IMG/VR virus record: IMGVR_UViG_3300044766_000063
Span: 1 to 53,982 of that record
Length of the DNA stretch: 53,982 bases
Direction: 5' to 3' (one strand)
From: a virus
Under the pieces are notes generated by a model, which saw only the letters and a list, made by a program, of their open reading frames with translations, was not told the DNA's origin and ran no database searches. Numbering within the stretch: the first letter of the stretch is position 1; every line of letters starts with the position of its first letter. Positions 31,756 to 38,831 of this stretch are shown one piece after another. The translations under genes and the position numbers were made by a program.

Positions 31756-33669
31756 TCATTGCTCCGCCCTAAGTTTCGTAACCTTTTCCTGAAGCAAATT
31801 TTCCAGCGCCGTACTATTGCCGTTACAGAACGTAAAGCCCAGATGATCCCTCATCGCTGCTTGTGTTGGATGTGAAACAAAGCGCGTCATGAGAATACCT
31901 ATATCTCCGTGCTTTATGCTCTCTCTGATCTGTTGGTTGGGCACGTTCGATCCGATAAATTTAAAGTCGAATATGTGACCGAATCGTTTCTGAATGTCAT
32001 TCGTTTGCACGGGAAGCAATCCAACGACGATAACTTTTTTCTTCTGCGGCTTTTCTTCCTTTTCTGGTTGTGGCGTGTTGACAGCGGGCATACTCATACC
32101 TCCTGCCGCCAATTGCTCTCGAACGACCTTTTCAAATGCGGCCATCATCATTGCCTGCATGTCCATTATTGGTGCCTGGACAGGGGCGACTATTTCTGGA
32201 AGCTTTACCGGCTCTGGTTCACGCACTTCCGGTGGACGCCTGCCTATCTCATCCAGCAGGGGAAGAAGCCATGGAATTGGGCTGGGTGTAGGCGGCATGT
32301 TTGCACGTTGTTTATGCGCAGGCATTTCACTATTCGCCTCATTTAAAATCTTTTGCCAGCCCCAGCCCGGATTTACTTTGCGAAGCTGGTAAGTAATTTC
32401 GGCAAAAAATTGTTTATCCTCGTCGCTTAAAAATAGTTTAGCGCCGTGTTGTTTGGATTGTTTTCTCTCTTTAACTTCCGGTGCCCGATCTTCAGCTTTT
32501 GGAAGCGTTCCGCGATGATCAATCACGACTTTGCTCTTGTCAGCCTCTTCCAGTTTGGCAAGGGCACGTTGTAGCCATGGCACGCTGCTTGGATTAATGA
32601 CGCTATCGGCGATCTTATGCCCCTCTGGCATAAAAGCATTAGCTTCCTTCATGCAACGAGTCCATGTGGCTCCACCTTTTCTTAAACCGTAAACAATTTC
32701 GGCAAACTTTTCTTTATCCTTGTCCGTCAGTACGCATTCCCATTTTGACTTAACCTTGGGCGGATTTTCAAGTTGCTCAAGCAAAGGAATGATCCATGTA
32801 ATTTGTTTCACACTATCTATACCCGCGCCGACTTTACGATCATCTGGAAGAAGAGAGTTTGCATGACGAATGGCATGTAGATTACCGGCTTCGGGATTAG
32901 ACTTTTTGAATTCAAAAAAGGCTGTGGCAAAAGCCAGTCTTTCATCGGTACTCAGCGGCTGTCTTTTTAATGGCTTTTCGAGTTGTTCGAGCATAGGCTT
33001 TATCCAGGGTATTTGGTTAATACTATCCAGCGAATCATGTAGTCGCCGATTTTCAGGTAATGCTTTATTGGCTTCACGAAGACAGGCAAGGGGTCTATTG
33101 TCTGAATTATTTTTCTGCGCGGCGTGGAAAGCCTTCGCAAAAATCCACCTCTCTTCTTTGGTTAGGTCAATTCGTTTTAATTCTCCCGGCGCAGATTGTC
33201 TTCTTGATTGAGGCTTTTTGGGTTCGGCTTGAATTTGCTCGATCAGGTCTTTTAGCCATCTAAGATGATTCAAAGCAGAAATACGTTCACCCACTCTTCG
33301 ATCCGCTGGCATTTGATCGTTTGCATAACGAATGGCATTCGCATAACCGCCTTTGGGATTGCTTTGTATGGCAGATAAAACATTTTCTGCAAAAATACGT
33401 TTTTCAACATCCCGCAACATTAAGTTCTTTGGTTGTGATGAATCAACATTGCCGCCCATTTTTTCAAGTAGAGGCTCTAACCACGTCACTTTGCTTGGAT
33501 GGTCGATTTTCTCACTTAGTCGTCTTTTAGTTGGTAGAGCGGCACGCGCCTGCGCAAAAACAGTTTTCCAGGGCAAATCTGGATTGGCTTTTTTGGCTTT
33601 ATAAATTGCCGTGGCAAATATCATTCTTTCCTCATCATTAAGAACGGTTGGTGCAGATTTCGTTGCCAT
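31756..33669 (-). CDS. Six-repeat protein with C-terminal DUF2325-like domain
   Basis: This 637-residue protein contains six ~65-residue helical repeats at about 10-71, 83-146, 169-231, 239-301, 314-377 and 416-478. Each has L(T/S/N)DEER-x-FA near its start, a central (E/R)AN-x-x-(L/M)P, and an end such as WLEPLLEKM, WIKPMLEQL, WIIPLLEQL or WLLPLLDEI. Linkers are basic and Pro-rich. The last ~90 residues (KKKVIVVGLLPVQTNDIQKR; GILMTRFVSHPTQAAMRDHL) resemble the DUF2325 fold. It sits between the exonuclease and SSB. Function unknown; a DNA-bound scaffold is possible. Confidence 0.6.
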   Translation of the reverse strand: MATKSAPTVLNDEERMIFATAIYKAKKANPDLPWKTVFAQARAALPTKRRLSEKIDHPSKVTWLEPLLEKMGGNVDSSQPKNLMLRDVEKRIFAENVLSAIQSNPKGGYANAIRYANDQMPADRRVGERISALNHLRWLKDLIEQIQAEPKKPQSRRQSAPGELKRIDLTKEERWIFAKAFHAAQKNNSDNRPLACLREANKALPENRRLHDSLDSINQIPWIKPMLEQLEKPLKRQPLSTDERLAFATAFFEFKKSNPEAGNLHAIRHANSLLPDDRKVGAGIDSVKQITWIIPLLEQLENPPKVKSKWECVLTDKDKEKFAEIVYGLRKGGATWTRCMKEANAFMPEGHKIADSVINPSSVPWLQRALAKLEEADKSKVVIDHRGTLPKAEDRAPEVKERKQSKQHGAKLFLSDEDKQFFAEITYQLRKVNPGWGWQKILNEANSEMPAHKQRANMPPTPSPIPWLLPLLDEIGRRPPEVREPEPVKLPEIVAPVQAPIMDMQAMMMAAFEKVVREQLAAGGMSMPAVNTPQPEKEEKPQKKKVIVVGLLPVQTNDIQKRFGHIFDFKFIGSNVPNQQIRESIKHGDIGILMTRFVSHPTQAAMRDHLGFTFCNGNSTALENLLQEKVTKLRAEQ

Positions 33670-33756
33670 TTCATTACTCCTAAGTAGATAACTTGATTAA
33701 AGTTGCCCGAATGTAAAATTAGCATTCCGCTATACATTCTAATCAAATTACCCTAC

Positions 33757-34371
33757 TTAGCCAATAGACTTTAAAATCTCCTGTACCAACTCTAAAAACT
33801 CCTGTCTGCGCTCGTTTAGCCTTATAATCTCGTTCTTCACCTGATCCTTGTAGACCCTGTAGGTGATCAATTGTTTGTGGGCAGGGAAGTCTGAACAGTA
33901 ACTTGCAAAGTCCACCCAGTCCCTTCCTGTGCAGTCCAAATGCCCAACGAGTTGCCACTTATAAACCGGATCAAAACTTCCCCGGCGCAGGGTTGCGTAG
34001 TGTGTTTTGGCGATGACTGATTTGACCTCCAAAACGCCTTCATCGCCAACCAGCCCGTCCGGTGAGTCGCCATAATCGTTCCAGTCAAAAAATCCGCCAT
34101 TGGTTACTGTTGCAAAGTGTTCTTCTTCGTACAACATCCTGGCAACAGGCTCTTGTTCGTGGCCTCGCTCGGTGTGTTCGTTGCTGAAGCTGAATTCAGC
34201 CCTCTTACCTGTTGCCAGTTCCAGCGCAAGTTGCAGCGCATAGTCTTTTGCTGGATCGCCAAAAGCTTTTCCATCGTTTGCCATGAAGCAACCAAATCTT
34301 GAGGCTGTAGCTTTACCCAGTCGCAGGTCAAACCAACCCTCGGAATTTTGTTCGACATCATGGAATTTCAC
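33757..34371 (-). CDS. YqaJ/lambda-exonuclease-family nuclease
   Basis: This 204-residue protein begins MKFHDVEQNSEGWFDLRLGK with the typical TASRF, then HTERGHEQEPVARMLYEEE. The PD-(D/E)xK core is SPDGLVGDEGVLEVKSVIAK (D, E and K present), followed by KWQLVGHLDCTGRDW. It degrades one DNA strand to feed annealing recombination. SSB lies downstream; an annealing protein may be one of the two genes upstream. ATG overlaps the previous stop region. Confidence 0.85.
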   Translation of the reverse strand: MKFHDVEQNSEGWFDLRLGKATASRFGCFMANDGKAFGDPAKDYALQLALELATGKRAEFSFSNEHTERGHEQEPVARMLYEEEHFATVTNGGFFDWNDYGDSPDGLVGDEGVLEVKSVIAKTHYATLRRGSFDPVYKWQLVGHLDCTGRDWVDFASYCSDFPAHKQLITYRVYKDQVKNEIIRLNERRQEFLELVQEILKSIG

Positions 34372-34879
34372 TCGTAACCTCTTTGCATTGTTCGATCAAC
34401 AGCATTTGATGCTCGTCGGACATCAAGACACGTTCCAGCACTGTTTTGAGATTACCGTCACGCCTGAAAGCTGCCTTGGCACCTTCCCAGAGTTTTTCAT
34501 TGCCGGGTGTGAGAAATATTTTCTTGGATTCATGCGCCCGGATACGCAAGCCGTCCATCGTCTCTTTGCCAAAACGAACGTTGTGATCCACATAGACCAT
34601 CACTTGTATGTTGTTCCAGTCATTGATATAGGGTGAGTCGGCCAAAGTCTTCATGGTCTTGCTGTTACCGGCATTCAGGATCATGGGTTTCAACTTTTCA
34701 CCTGGACGGATTTCTTTTTCAACAAAATGCGCTGTGTTGAAAACGTCCTTGGTTTTCTTTGTCCGATCCGGCTCAAGCGTGACATGATCTATTGTCAGCA
34801 CAACAGGCTCAACGATGTCTGCGCTGGACAGGTAAGGGGAGTCAAAAGCTTTTCTGTAATGTGTTTTCGTTTCAGCCAT
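34358..34879 (-). CDS. Conserved partner of the exonuclease
   Basis: Start ATG 34879 gives 173 residues (MAETKTHYRKAFDSPYLSSA). It contains VEPVVLTIDHVTLEPDRTKK, EIRPGEKLKPMILNAGNSKT and WNNIQVMVYVDHNVRFGK. A beta-rich core with a helical C-terminus is visible. Genes of this type often lie next to YqaJ exonucleases in phages, so it may help in recombination or DNA binding. It overlaps both neighbours. Function not established. Confidence 0.55.
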   Translation of the reverse strand: MAETKTHYRKAFDSPYLSSADIVEPVVLTIDHVTLEPDRTKKTKDVFNTAHFVEKEIRPGEKLKPMILNAGNSKTMKTLADSPYINDWNNIQVMVYVDHNVRFGKETMDGLRIRAHESKKIFLTPGNEKLWEGAKAAFRRDGNLKTVLERVLMSDEHQMLLIEQCKEVTSEIP

Positions 34880-35228
34880 TTTTCTTAGCCTCATGTTTTG
34901 CACAACCAAGCCAATACTTCTCCACCAGTTGCTGAATGGCAGTAAGCGCCAAGTGATTGGCATATTGATTATTGAGTTGCAGATCAACAGCGGAAGCAAC
35001 TGAAGCAAACACAGCAATACGATCACCATTGGGCGCGTTGCCAATAGCCTCTTCAAAGTGTTCAAACGTCCACGGGTGAAATTCTTGGCCGACCTCAACC
35101 AAATACAAGGCTTCTTCCTCGATCAGTTGATTCTGGCGCTCTTTGGCAGCTTCGGCATCAAGGTAGCGGCTCAGATCGCTCCTGAACGCTTTCCTTTCAA
35201 TATCCGCTGTATTGGTTCCAAACATCAT
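34872..35228 (-). CDS. First gene of the leftward early operon, unknown
   Basis: This 118-residue, mostly helical acidic protein contains TADIERKAFRSDLSRYLDAE and FHPWTFEHFEEAIGNAPNGD. Start ATG 35228 lies close behind AAGGGGC. It is the first gene read from the repressed leftward promoter, a position that in lambda-like phages belongs to early regulators or recombination helpers. Family not recognised. Confidence 0.55.
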   Translation of the reverse strand: MMFGTNTADIERKAFRSDLSRYLDAEAAKERQNQLIEEEALYLVEVGQEFHPWTFEHFEEAIGNAPNGDRIAVFASVASAVDLQLNNQYANHLALTAIQQLVEKYWLGCAKHEAKKNG

Positions 35229-35257
35229 TGCCCCTTTGGTAGCATTGTGTTGGAGAG

Positions 35258-35304
35258 AGAATATTAGCGTGACGCATACTTGTCAAGTTTATTTTGCGTC
35301 ACGC
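35258..35304 (-). promoter_or_regulatory. Leftward early promoter with two repressor operators
   Basis: Read leftward, TTGACA (35286-35281), 17-base spacer and TATTCT (35263-35258) form a strong promoter. The spacer holds GTATGCGTCACGCTAA, whose core GCGTCACGC lies at 35267-35275. A second copy of the core lies at 35296-35304, just upstream of the -35. Repressor bound here would block RNA polymerase. The same core recurs at the Cro promoter and at 42162. Confidence 0.75.
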
Positions 35305-35314
35305 ATATTATTGG

Positions 35315-35341
35315 CAATAAAAAACCAGCCGAAGCTGGTTT
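35315..35341 (-). terminator. Leftward rho-independent terminator
   Basis: A stem AAACCAGC/GCTGGTTT with CGAA loop (35322-35341) is followed leftward by a T run (AAAAA on the plus strand at 35319-35323 and upstream AATAA). It ends the repressor transcript after the 40-residue gene and insulates the leftward promoter next to it. Confidence 0.75.
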
Positions 35342-35360
35342 CTTATAATGTGCAAGCTGG

Positions 35361-35483
35361 TTAGTCAGTTGCTTGTTCCAATTGCTCTTTTATTAATTTC
35401 TGTGCAGTTTCCATTAATTGCTGCTTTTGCTCATCTGTCATCCCTCTGTACAGAGCCAGCAGTTCGTCAAGTTCAGCTTGCAT
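35361..35483 (-). CDS. 40-residue helical peptide downstream of the repressor
   Basis: ATG 35483 is close behind GAGGGGGC. The product MQAELDELLALYRGMTDEQK continues with Gln-rich helix. Its place at the end of the repressor transcript, before the terminator, suggests a small immunity-region protein. Unknown family. Confidence 0.5.
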   Translation of the reverse strand: MQAELDELLALYRGMTDEQKQQLMETAQKLIKEQLEQATD

Positions 35484-35521
35484 AAAGCCCCCTCGCGTAT
35501 CGAACCCTAAACCCTCCTACA

Positions 35522-35586
35522 CTCTCCCAATAACATGAACTTATTATTACCAGCCGAAATTGTTCATGTAATTTTTATCGGGAGAG
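35522..35586. repeat. Long inverted repeat in the immunity region
   Basis: CTCTCCC (35522-35528) and ACATGAAC (35533-35540) on the left mirror GTTCATGT (35562-35569) and GGGAGAG (35580-35586) on the right, around a 21-base centre. The left and right gaps between the two blocks differ in length, so it is a two-part dyad. It may be a binding site for a dimeric regulator or an RNA hairpin in the repressor transcript. Confidence 0.55.
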
Positions 35587-35626
35587 GGATTCTACATAGC
35601 CGATGAAAAAAAACAAGGGGAAATTA

Positions 35627-35655
35627 TTGACTTTTACTTGGATACGTAGTTATAC
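35627..35655 (+). promoter_or_regulatory. Candidate rightward promoter antisense to the repressor
   Basis: TTGACT (35627-35632), a 17-base spacer and TTATAC (35650-35655) point into the end of the repressor gene. It overlaps a small palindrome ATACGTA/TACGTAT (35642-35657). If active, it would make antisense RNA over the repressor gene and could tune the switch. Sequence-only prediction. Confidence 0.35.
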
Positions 35656-35659
35656 GTAT

Positions 35660-36052
35660 TCACTTCTTTTTCCCGATCTGGGAAATTAAACGCGCTTGAG
35701 CCACAAGAGTAGCTTTCCCGGATTCATCCATAGCTGCATAAAGAAGGCGTAATTCATTTTCTGCCGAATCAACATCGTCATGTCTGACATCCATCCAGCC
35801 AACAGGCTTCTTTGCTCCTTTTTCCAGTTTCCTGGCAAGCTCAGTACCGACTTCCCGAATGTTGCCGCTGGGATTGCGAAAGCGAATAAGGATTTGACTC
35901 AGATAAGAAGCTGAAGTCTTGCTCATGGCAGCAAGGGCGGCAGCGGTGCCTGCGCGGTAAGTCTTCTTGCCCATAGTAGCAGCTTCGCACTCTTCAATGA
36001 GTAGCCGTAGATTGGCTAACCTGATTTCTTCAACTGTGTTTTTGGTTTTCAT
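35660..36052 (-). CDS. Short repressor (CI-like) without peptidase domain
   Basis: Start ATG 36052 gives 130 residues. The N-terminal half is helical with the HTH-like run GTAAALAAMSKTSASYLSQI; the second half (SAENELRLLYAAMDESGKAT) is a helical oligomerisation-like tail. There is no S24 LexA-type domain, so SOS self-cleavage is not expected. It has no ribosome site, and its -10 (AATAAT leftward, 36067-36062) puts the start of the RNA within about 3 bases of the ATG, so the message is probably leaderless, as with lambda cI. Confidence 0.65.
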   Translation of the reverse strand: MKTKNTVEEIRLANLRLLIEECEAATMGKKTYRAGTAAALAAMSKTSASYLSQILIRFRNPSGNIREVGTELARKLEKGAKKPVGWMDVRHDDVDSAENELRLLYAAMDESGKATLVAQARLISQIGKKK

Positions 36053-36147
36053 GATGCGGCTATTATTTAGCTGTGCGCTACATTTTGCAAGTATTTTCTG
36101 TGTCGCTTGACAAACGTTAGCGTCACGCACAATAATATGCGTCATGG
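36053..36147. promoter_or_regulatory. Divergent repressor/Cro promoter-operator region
   Basis: Rightward: TTGACA (36107-36112), 18-base spacer containing GCGTCACGC (36120-36128) and AATAAT (36131-36136). A partial operator GCGTCATGG (36139-36147) overlaps the Cro start codon. Leftward: TTGCAA with 17-base spacer to AATAAT (36067-36062) drives the repressor. RNA starts would fall at or next to both start codons, giving two leaderless messages. Confidence 0.65.
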
Positions 36148-36377
36148 ATAACCAAGTCGAAATTCTCGATCTTTCTGTGGATGAACGGCACACCCTGGCC
36201 CGCAAGGCCGGTATCAAGCCGATTTATCTGTGGCAGTGCGGTGCAGGGATCAGAACGCCGCGTTTACGCATCGCCGAAAAACTCATGAAGCACGAACCAC
36301 GGTTGACCGTCACCAGTTTGATGGCTCCCTACCATCGCCTTCTGGCAAAGCAGGCAAAACTGAAAAAAACAAAGTAA
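36144..36377 (+). CDS. Cro-like (YdaS-type) DNA-binding protein
   Basis: This 77-residue protein has the YdaS/Cro-like HTH: SVDERHTLARKAGIKPIYLW, then QCGAGIRTPRLRIAEKLMKH. Divergent from the repressor, it is the first gene of the rightward early operon, as cro is in lambda. ATG 36144 lies 7 bases after the -10, with no ribosome site, so translation is probably from a leaderless message. Confidence 0.75.
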   Translation: MDNQVEILDLSVDERHTLARKAGIKPIYLWQCGAGIRTPRLRIAEKLMKHEPRLTVTSLMAPYHRLLAKQAKLKKTK

Positions 36378-36415
36378 GTCTGAAGTCACACCTTTCAAGG
36401 AAAGGGCGTACCGGA

Positions 36416-36994
36416 ATGACCGACACACAAAATCTTGCTCCCAATGTTCAGGCGTTCCTGGATATTGCTTCCAAACAGTACGGCAAAATTAAAGCTGCCG
36501 ATTTCAAACAGGATATGTATTGCCAAGTGATTGAAGGGCAAATGCAGTCGCCCATCGAACACTTGTTTCTCATTGCCTGTCATGCAATGTGTGCTTTGCA
36601 ATGTGTAGAAATCAATCCTGATCCGCTTATTAATGATGATTATGAACTCGATAGCGCAAAGGGTTTTTATATCCATCAACAGGCAATGATCAGTAAATAT
36701 CGCGTTGATTTTTTAATTTTCCAAATCGGATGGGCACCATCCAAAATGTTTACGCCGGTAATTGTGGAGCTTGATGGTCATGCATTTCATGACAAAAACA
36801 AAGAACAGCGCGCATACGAAAAAGCCAGAGATAGAGCGTTGGTAAGGGATGGTTACAAAGTCTTGCATTTTACTGGCAGTGAAGTAAATGCCGATCCATT
36901 CAAGGTTGCTTTTGAAGCACTTTCGCTGGCGGGTTTGTTCGTTGGTGCTGACAACGAAGAATACGATCCGAAAAATCCATTGGGAGTCGAATAA
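36416..36994 (+). CDS. DUF559/VSR-like endonuclease
   Basis: The start at ATG 36416 gives 192 residues. A PD-(D/E)xK pattern is visible: KYRVDFLIF, then VIVELDGHAFHDKNKEQRAY, EKARDRALVRDGYKVLHFTG and SEVNADP. DUF559-type proteins share this ELDGxxFH...R...L...G...V.RF/HFT order with VSR repair nucleases. N-terminal helices and HLFLIACHAMCALQCVEINP precede the core. It lies just before the replication initiator, suggesting DNA processing or restriction of foreign DNA. Confidence 0.75.
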   Translation: MTDTQNLAPNVQAFLDIASKQYGKIKAADFKQDMYCQVIEGQMQSPIEHLFLIACHAMCALQCVEINPDPLINDDYELDSAKGFYIHQQAMISKYRVDFLIFQIGWAPSKMFTPVIVELDGHAFHDKNKEQRAYEKARDRALVRDGYKVLHFTGSEVNADPFKVAFEALSLAGLFVGADNEEYDPKNPLGVE

Positions 36995-37806
36995 TGGCGC
37001 GAGCGCGAAACATTAAACCGAGTTTTTTCACAAACGAAATACTTGGTGAGCTTGATCCTTTGATCTGTTTGTTGTTCATCAATCTCTGGATGCTGGCCGA
37101 CCGTGAAGGCAGGCTGGAAGATCGCCCAAAACGCATTCTGGGTGAAACATTTCGCCATCGTCGTGAAATTGCGGACGTTAACGGTTATTTAACGGTGCTT
37201 GTCCAACACGGATTTATCGAACGCTACAAAGTGGGCGATTTATCCATAATTCAGATCGTCAATTTCAGAAAACATCAATCGCCACATAACACGGAAAAAC
37301 CATCCGTACTTCCCGAGAAGCCAATAGATTCGCCGATAACCGTTAAACAATCGTTACCAGACGAAAAAGTGGTAGAAGCGAAACGCCCTGATTCACTGAT
37401 TCCTGATTCTCCGAATCCTGATTCACTGATTCCTGATTTACCGATTCCTGATCCCGTATCGGATGCTAACGCATCCTCGTCACTTCCGACAGAAAAACCG
37501 CCGAAAGCTGACCCGATTCCGTATAAAAAAATTATCGACCTTTACCACGAACATCTTCCGATGTGTCCGCGTGTTCAAAGGCTGGATGAAACACGAAAAG
37601 GACAAATCGCTGCGCGCTGGAAGGGAGGAGAAATGCCCGATCTGGAAACTTGGAAATGCTATTTTATTTTTGTTGGACAATCAAAGTATCTCACGGGCCG
37701 TGTTGACCCGACGCCTGGAAAAAGACGCTTTGTTGCAGACCTGCAATGGATAACAAAAAGTAATAACTTCACCAAAATTTGGGAAAAGAAATATCACGGG
37801 GATTAA
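36994..37806 (+). CDS. O-like replication initiator
   Basis: This 270-residue protein has an N-terminal winged-helix region typical of phage replication proteins: MARARNIKPSFFTNEILGEL, then LFINLWMLADREGRLEDRP and LVQHGFIERYKVGDLSIIQI. A disordered Pro/Asp repeat (DSLIPDSPNPDSLIPDLPIP) is encoded by direct DNA repeats that may be the origin. The C-terminal part (TWKCYFIFVGQSKYLTGRVD; FVADLQWITKSNNFTKIWEK) is the usual helicase-loading tail. No helicase gene is present, so host DnaB is probably loaded. Confidence 0.8.
   Translation: MARARNIKPSFFTNEILGELDPLICLLFINLWMLADREGRLEDRPKRILGETFRHRREIADVNGYLTVLVQHGFIERYKVGDLSIIQIVNFRKHQSPHNTEKPSVLPEKPIDSPITVKQSLPDEKVVEAKRPDSLIPDSPNPDSLIPDLPIPDPVSDANASSSLPTEKPPKADPIPYKKIIDLYHEHLPMCPRVQRLDETRKGQIAARWKGGEMPDLETWKCYFIFVGQSKYLTGRVDPTPGKRRFVADLQWITKSNNFTKIWEKKYHGD
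37387..37452 (+). repeat. Iteron-like direct repeats inside the initiator gene (candidate origin)
   Basis: CCTGATTCACTGATTCCTGATT occurs at 37387-37408 and again at 37417-37438 (30-base period), followed by the partial CCGATTCCTGAT at 37441. Shorter ATTCCTGATT/CTGATTC units repeat within. In lambda the origin lies as iterons inside gene O, in the region coding a flexible linker. The position here, between the two domains of an O-like protein, is the same. Described as a candidate only. Confidence 0.55.
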
Positions 37807-37811
37807 ATATC

Positions 37812-38195
37812 ATGGCGAAGTTTGAATACAAACCGAATGATCCTCAAGACAGTCCTGCGCAGACTAGTCGCGGCCATTGCGCCGTGTACGGTTGCCCCCG
37901 CAAAGGTCAAATTTACACAACCGTCTGGAATTGCCGTTATCACGCAGGCAAAGGCGGATCGTCCCTGGCGCACGTCACCCTGACATTGCGCAACCATGCG
38001 CAAGAGTTTAACTGGTACGAACACGTACTGGCCGCAACGCCTGTTGATTTTCTAGTTGGTGATATTGCGAAAAAAGCGCCGGATGATTTACGTGTTTTGC
38101 CGAACGAAGATTTTAAAACTTACGCTGAACGGGTGAAGCGCCATATCGACATTTTGCTGATCCCGAAAAGTCGCTTGCAGGAAGTTACGCAGTGA
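37812..38195 (+). CDS. Zinc-finger-like small protein in the early operon
   Basis: ATG 37812 gives 127 residues. It contains CAVYGCPRKGQIYTTVWNCR and YHAGKGG, a possible C/C/C/H zinc site, then a helical part (HVTLTLRNHAQEFNWYEHVL). Similar small metal-binding proteins follow O-like genes in lambdoid and related phages. Function unknown. Confidence 0.6.
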   Translation: MAKFEYKPNDPQDSPAQTSRGHCAVYGCPRKGQIYTTVWNCRYHAGKGGSSLAHVTLTLRNHAQEFNWYEHVLAATPVDFLVGDIAKKAPDDLRVLPNEDFKTYAERVKRHIDILLIPKSRLQEVTQ

Positions 38196-38377
38196 AACAT
38201 TGCTTTCTCTGCCGGTGGTCGTTCGGTGCCACGGAATATTCCGGTGATGACGAATCGCCTCTGACCCCGACTTTGAAATGCCATCCGAACGGTGATGTGG
38301 TGAAATTTAAAAAGGCGGACAAGCTGTGCAAGTTTTACGACCCTGAAGATACGACAGGAGAGGGCTATGAGCAATAA
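38192..38377 (+). CDS. Small Cys-rich protein, 61 residues
   Basis: GTG start overlapping the previous stop (GTGA). MKHCFLCRWSFGATEY with CHPNGDV and LCKFYDP gives four Cys and one or two His, probably one zinc site. It overlaps NinB by 11 bases. Known function: none. Confidence 0.55.
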   Translation: MKHCFLCRWSFGATEYSGDDESPLTPTLKCHPNGDVVKFKKADKLCKFYDPEDTTGEGYEQ

Positions 38378-38831
38378 GCGCGTGTTTATTTTTTCTAACG
38401 CTACTGCAAGGCAGTATGCAAAAGCGCAATGTGATCTGGCACCTGAAGGCTGTATGGCTACGTTCGATTACGAGCCAAAAAAATCTCGTCTTCAGGAAGA
38501 AAAATATCACAGCATGATTGGTGATATTGCCAAGTCCTGCAAGTTCATGGGGCAATCTTGGGGTGCGGAAGAATGGAAGCGTTTGCTGATTGACGCATTT
38601 GTTCGTGTGATGCGTGAAGAAGCAAAACAGAAAAACGAACCCGATTCGTTTTATGAACAAGGCCAAGTTGTGCCCGCTCTGGATGGAAAAGGATTTGTTC
38701 AGCTTGGTATTCAGTCGCGCAATTTTTCCAAAAAAATGGCCGCGCAGTTTATTGAATATCTCTATGCGTGGGGAACATGGAACAACGCTGTATGGAGCAA
38801 TGAGTGGGCTGAAAAGGTAGAGGCGAATTGA
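38367..38831 (+). CDS. ninB: NinB-family recombination protein
   Basis: This 154-residue protein carries the NinB pattern: KSRLQEEKYHSMIGDIAKSC, AEEWKRLLIDAFVRVMREEA and MAAQFIEYLYAWGTWNNAVW. NinB (Orf of lambda) binds single-stranded DNA and SSB and replaces RecFOR functions in recombination. AGGAGAGGG-type ribosome site. Its stop lies directly before the ATG of the overlapping ORF at 38832. Confidence 0.85.
   Translation: MSNKRVFIFSNATARQYAKAQCDLAPEGCMATFDYEPKKSRLQEEKYHSMIGDIAKSCKFMGQSWGAEEWKRLLIDAFVRVMREEAKQKNEPDSFYEQGQVVPALDGKGFVQLGIQSRNFSKKMAAQFIEYLYAWGTWNNAVWSNEWAEKVEAN

Noticed and set aside
34880-35098. N-terminal extension of the 34358 gene
   Set aside because: Extension overlaps the 34872 gene fully and has no ribosome site; ATG 34879 chosen.
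35485-35515. Possible tRNA T-arm (GGTTCGATAC on the leftward strand)
   Set aside because: No matching acceptor or anticodon arm and no CCA end; T-stem does not pair.
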